From assembly GCA_022361095.1 (NCBI GenBank), contig JAKSBO010000770.1, positions 1-8,435 of the forward strand: a stretch of DNA of 8,435 nt, in the 5' to 3' direction. Positions 6,362 to 8,435 of this stretch are shown here, in pieces. The translations under genes were made by a program, and so were the position numbers. The notes beneath the pieces were generated by a model, which was not told the DNA's origin, ran no database searches, and saw only the letters and a program-made list of their open reading frames with translations. Origin of the DNA: Desulfobacterales bacterium (GTDB lineage: Bacteria; Desulfobacterota; Desulfobacteria; Desulfobacterales; Desulfobacteraceae). Numbering within the stretch: the stretch's first letter is position 1; each line of letters begins with the position of its first letter.

Positions 6362-7006
6362 ATGGAACTACATTTTTATCCTGGGCAAAAACTGCTTGTA
6401 GTGAAAGAGGGCGGGGTAATTAAGAAGCGTGTAGAAGCTTGGGGAGGTCCAGATAGTCCGGGAAGTGACCCCCGTATGCAGGAAATTCCGACGACAGAGG
6501 GAATCTACGTTATACATGCCGTTCGTCCATATTCCACCCCATCATGGCCAATGTCTAGGATAAAATGGGGTACGACACTTAAGGACATGCCAAACAAAAA
6601 AGATGTTTGGTATAAATTGCCTGGTGGTAAATGGGGATCGGTCAAAAATGATATTGGCATAGGACGGGATGAAATAATTAATTACTACTATAGGCTTTAT
6701 GCCAGACGAATGGTTCCGAAAATATGGGTATTTAACGACTTCGGTCCAGTGGCCGTACATTTTTTCAAGGATCTTAATAATAATTTGAAATTAGACAAAG
6801 ACAAAGGAGAGAGACTCTCTGGTGAAATGATTCATACAACTCCAAAAAACGAAGCACAAGCGGCAACCGGGAAAGCTGTAAAGCTTATGCCGTCGCATGG
6901 ATGTATTCATATAAAACCACAAGACAGAAATGCCCTGTTAGGAATGAACGCGTTTAAATCTGGAACAATTTTTGTTGTTCATAAGTACAGTGAGAAGATT
7001 AAATGA
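6362..7006 (+). CDS. L,D-transpeptidase (YkuD-fold) protein lacking a signal peptide
   Basis: This 214-aa protein has the YkuD-domain pattern. An N-terminal strand pair HFYPGQKLLVVKEGGVIKKR leads to AWGGP, then IPTTEGIYVI (the usual TP-x-G-x-Y-x-I region, about 42-51). A conserved His158 lies in GEMIHTTPKNE. The active-site motif is SHGCIH (178-183) with nucleophile Cys181, and GTIFVVH comes near the C-terminus. The Arg that usually follows HGC[IV] is replaced by His183. Known family members cut or link tetrapeptide stems in peptidoglycan. Those acting in the periplasm normally carry a signal peptide or membrane anchor, and this one has neither: the start is fixed by AGGAG six nucleotides upstream. 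An insertion DLNNNLKLDKDKGE (137-150) resembles a calcium-binding loop. The gene is AT-rich beside its GC-rich neighbours and overlaps the next gene by ATGA. The fold assignment is firm; the role as a secreted effector is a hypothesis. Confidence 0.82.
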   Translation: MELHFYPGQKLLVVKEGGVIKKRVEAWGGPDSPGSDPRMQEIPTTEGIYVIHAVRPYSTPSWPMSRIKWGTTLKDMPNKKDVWYKLPGGKWGSVKNDIGIGRDEIINYYYRLYARRMVPKIWVFNDFGPVAVHFFKDLNNNLKLDKDKGERLSGEMIHTTPKNEAQAATGKAVKLMPSHGCIHIKPQDRNALLGMNAFKSGTIFVVHKYSEKIK

Positions 7007-7968
7007 AAAATACAAGAAGAAGGTTAATGGTTTTGTCTGCTCTATTTTTTTGTGGAACAATTTTATTTACCAATCAATTGTTCGCAAAGTGTGATTCGAC
7101 AATATATGCTGATGAGATATTTGCACTCAATGAAACCAAGGATACACAGCATCATGGGAAAATAATCGCATGGACATACAGTGGAAATATTTTTCTCTTG
7201 GATGAAAATTTATGTTTGATAAGGGAAATAAAAATACCGCACGTATCAATAAGCGATGTCAAACAACATGCAGGAAGTCTGTATGCAGTTGCCACAAAAA
7301 CTGCAAAAAACAGTGAGATAGAAAGTGAGATTATCCAATATGATATTGCAAACGGAAAAAGGAAACAACGTTGGTCAGATCCTGAATATTATATTTGGTC
7401 TCTTTCAGTAGACGAGAATAAAGTTGTTGCCATCTCTTCCCAAGGAGATCTGCTTGGGTTGGGGGTGAACGGTTTCGAACCGGGCGATAAATACCAACGC
7501 AATTCTCATTATTTTCCTGTCAGTGGAGCTGAGCCCATAATTTGTACTGCGCCTAATTTAACAAAGCTTAACTGGAAAAGCGCGTCGTGTTATAGGAAGG
7601 GAAAATTTGCCTGGAGAACAGATGGTGGCTGGCGGAATATGAGCCCCCCATTTCTTTGTCATAATTACCTCATAGAAAAAAATGTTGAATCAGGAGAGAA
7701 TGAAGGTAATGTTGCTGTAATTAATATATCAAACGGGCATAAGATTATAGCATATAAGGCAAACGATATTTCCGCCCTGACTTGTATCGATACGGGTATT
7801 GCTTATGCGTCAGAATCATTGATCGTTATTCATAATTTGCCGGATTTAAAGAAAATATACACGGTGCCCACTGACAGCAACGCGATTAACGCCATTGCTA
7901 AAATTGGAAATTTGATGTTTTACGTGGATGATATGAGAAAAATACACAAGTGCATTCTTAAGGATTAA
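7003..7968 (+). CDS. Exported beta-propeller-like hypothetical protein, possible partner or immunity protein
   Basis: I do not recognise the family of this 321-aa protein. It begins with a Sec signal peptide (MKNTRRR, hydrophobic LMVLSALFFCGTILF, then NQLFA before KCD; cleavage near residue 28). The mature protein has seven cysteines (30, 71, 181, 196, 219, 261, 317), suggesting disulfides in the periplasm. Repeated strand patterns such as KIIAWTYSGNIFLLDENL, SLYAVATKT, NKVVAISSQGDLLGL, NVAVINISNGHKIIAYK and NLMFYVDDMRKIHK look like degenerate beta-propeller blades (quinoprotein or WD-like), but no standard repeat motif is exact. The ATG overlaps the stop of the transpeptidase-fold gene (ATGA), so the two are made together. 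A periplasmic partner for a peptidoglycan-acting enzyme could be an inhibitor (immunity protein) or a chaperone. It shares the low GC of the upstream gene, implying joint transfer. Confidence 0.72.
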   Translation: MKNTRRRLMVLSALFFCGTILFTNQLFAKCDSTIYADEIFALNETKDTQHHGKIIAWTYSGNIFLLDENLCLIREIKIPHVSISDVKQHAGSLYAVATKTAKNSEIESEIIQYDIANGKRKQRWSDPEYYIWSLSVDENKVVAISSQGDLLGLGVNGFEPGDKYQRNSHYFPVSGAEPIICTAPNLTKLNWKSASCYRKGKFAWRTDGGWRNMSPPFLCHNYLIEKNVESGENEGNVAVINISNGHKIIAYKANDISALTCIDTGIAYASESLIVIHNLPDLKKIYTVPTDSNAINAIAKIGNLMFYVDDMRKIHKCILKD

Positions 7969-7997
7969 AATTAAAAGCATCAAAGGGCAGATCATCC

Positions 7998-8435
7998 ATG
8001 GGAAAAGAGGTAAAGGGGCACATTTTTAGAACGGCCGTTTTTTTGTGTACATTGGCGGCAGGGCTTTGGGGGGCATCGTTGTGCCCCGCCGGGACCCTGA
8101 TGGACCGAATTGAAAGCACAGGCCGGCTTCGGGTGGGGTTCCAGGAAGATGTGGCGCCCTTTGCATGGTTTGAGGCAGGGGTACCCCGGGGCTTTTCCGT
8201 TGAGATGGCCAATATCCTTGTCTCCTTTTTGTCCAAACGCTTTGAAAAGAAAATTTTGCTGGAACCGGTCCGGCTTAAGGCAGACCAGCGCATCCCCATG
8301 CTCTTGGATCAGAGGATAGACATTGAAATGGGGGCCTCCACCCAGACCTTTGACCGGGATCTTAAGGTTGATTTCAGTCTGGTTTACTATGCCTCTGAAA
8401 CCACTTTCCTTGTGCCGAAGGCCCCGGGTATCAAA
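7998..8435 (+). CDS. Family 3 extracellular solute-binding protein, GltI-like (3' partial)
   Basis: The frame is open from ATG 7998 to the window end (146 codons). A signal peptide (MGKEVKGHIFRTAVFLCTLAAGLWGASLCPA) precedes GTLMDRIESTGRLRVGF, the usual start of SBP_bac_3 proteins. The next landmarks follow the glutamate/aspartate-binding GltI type: PFAWFEAGVPRGFSVEMAN (ligand-site strand and helix), then ADQRIPMLLDQRIDIEMGAST, equivalent to the RIPLL...D.ECGSTT stretch, then VDFSLVYYASETTFLVPK. The role would be to capture a polar amino acid in the periplasm for an ABC importer. Because only the N-terminal lobe is visible, it could instead be the sensor part of a kinase or diguanylate cyclase with a solute-binding domain. 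Base composition returns to GC-rich here. The ribosome site is weak (AAAGGG at 7983-7987 region, about 11 nt before the ATG). Confidence 0.82.
   Translation, partial: MGKEVKGHIFRTAVFLCTLAAGLWGASLCPAGTLMDRIESTGRLRVGFQEDVAPFAWFEAGVPRGFSVEMANILVSFLSKRFEKKILLEPVRLKADQRIPMLLDQRIDIEMGASTQTFDRDLKVDFSLVYYASETTFLVPKAPGIK

Noticed and set aside
7958..8299. 113-codon minus-strand frame at the right end
   Set aside because: It is antisense to the solute-binding protein, whose frame is open to the window end and clearly matches its family.
1..8435. CRISPR arrays, tRNA or rRNA genes, transposases
   Set aside because: I saw no regularly spaced repeats, no cloverleaf-like or rRNA segments, and no transposase or integrase motifs; nearly all sequence is explained by coding genes.

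Overview
The window looks like a piece of chromosome from a Gram-negative bacterium. The evidence is several Sec signal peptides, inner-membrane proteins, a CreC-type sensor with a periplasmic domain, and a SIMPL-domain protein. The mixed style suggests a deltaproteobacterial (Desulfobacterota) genome, perhaps a Desulfobacteraceae: moderately GC-rich coding DNA, a hybrid kinase with the MEAIGRLAGGVAHDFNN signature, and a GltI-type binding protein. That assignment is inference from style only; no marker gene is present.

Layout. (1) Positions 1-1160 (+) hold the C-terminal part of a hybrid histidine kinase: H-box, ATPase, then a receiver domain. (2) Positions 1165-1806 (+), 4 nt downstream, encode an unrecognised exported protein. 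(3) Positions 1807-1900 form a convergent spacer with a nested inverted repeat. (4) On the minus strand, 3909-2512 encodes CreD, followed with a 4-nt ATGA overlap by a periplasmic SIMPL (DUF541) protein (2515-1901). (5) Positions 3910-4040 are a divergent control region carrying an exact cre-tag, GTGAA-N6-GTGAA, which reads TTCAC-N6-TTCAC towards creD. (6) On the plus strand, creB (4041-4727) and creC (4724-6157) overlap by ATGA. (7) A spacer with hairpins (6158-6361) leads into a visibly AT-rich two-gene cassette: a YkuD/L,D-transpeptidase-fold protein without a signal peptide (6362-7006), overlapped by ATGA with an exported, cysteine-containing, propeller-like protein (7003-7968). (8) From 7998 the DNA is GC-rich again, with the start of a family 3 solute-binding protein that runs off the window.

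How the genes may work together. CreC senses a periplasmic or metabolic signal and phosphorylates CreB. CreB probably binds the cre-tag between the divergent transcripts, switching on creD and the SIMPL gene and possibly autoregulating creBC. creA is not seen next to creB. The SIMPL gene is a plausible additional member of this Cre regulon.

The most unusual part is the AT-rich pair. A cytoplasmically retained L,D-transpeptidase-fold enzyme, translationally coupled to a periplasmic partner, resembles the logic of peptidoglycan-targeting effector-immunity pairs such as Tlde1/Tldi1. No secretion gene is in view, so this remains a hypothesis.
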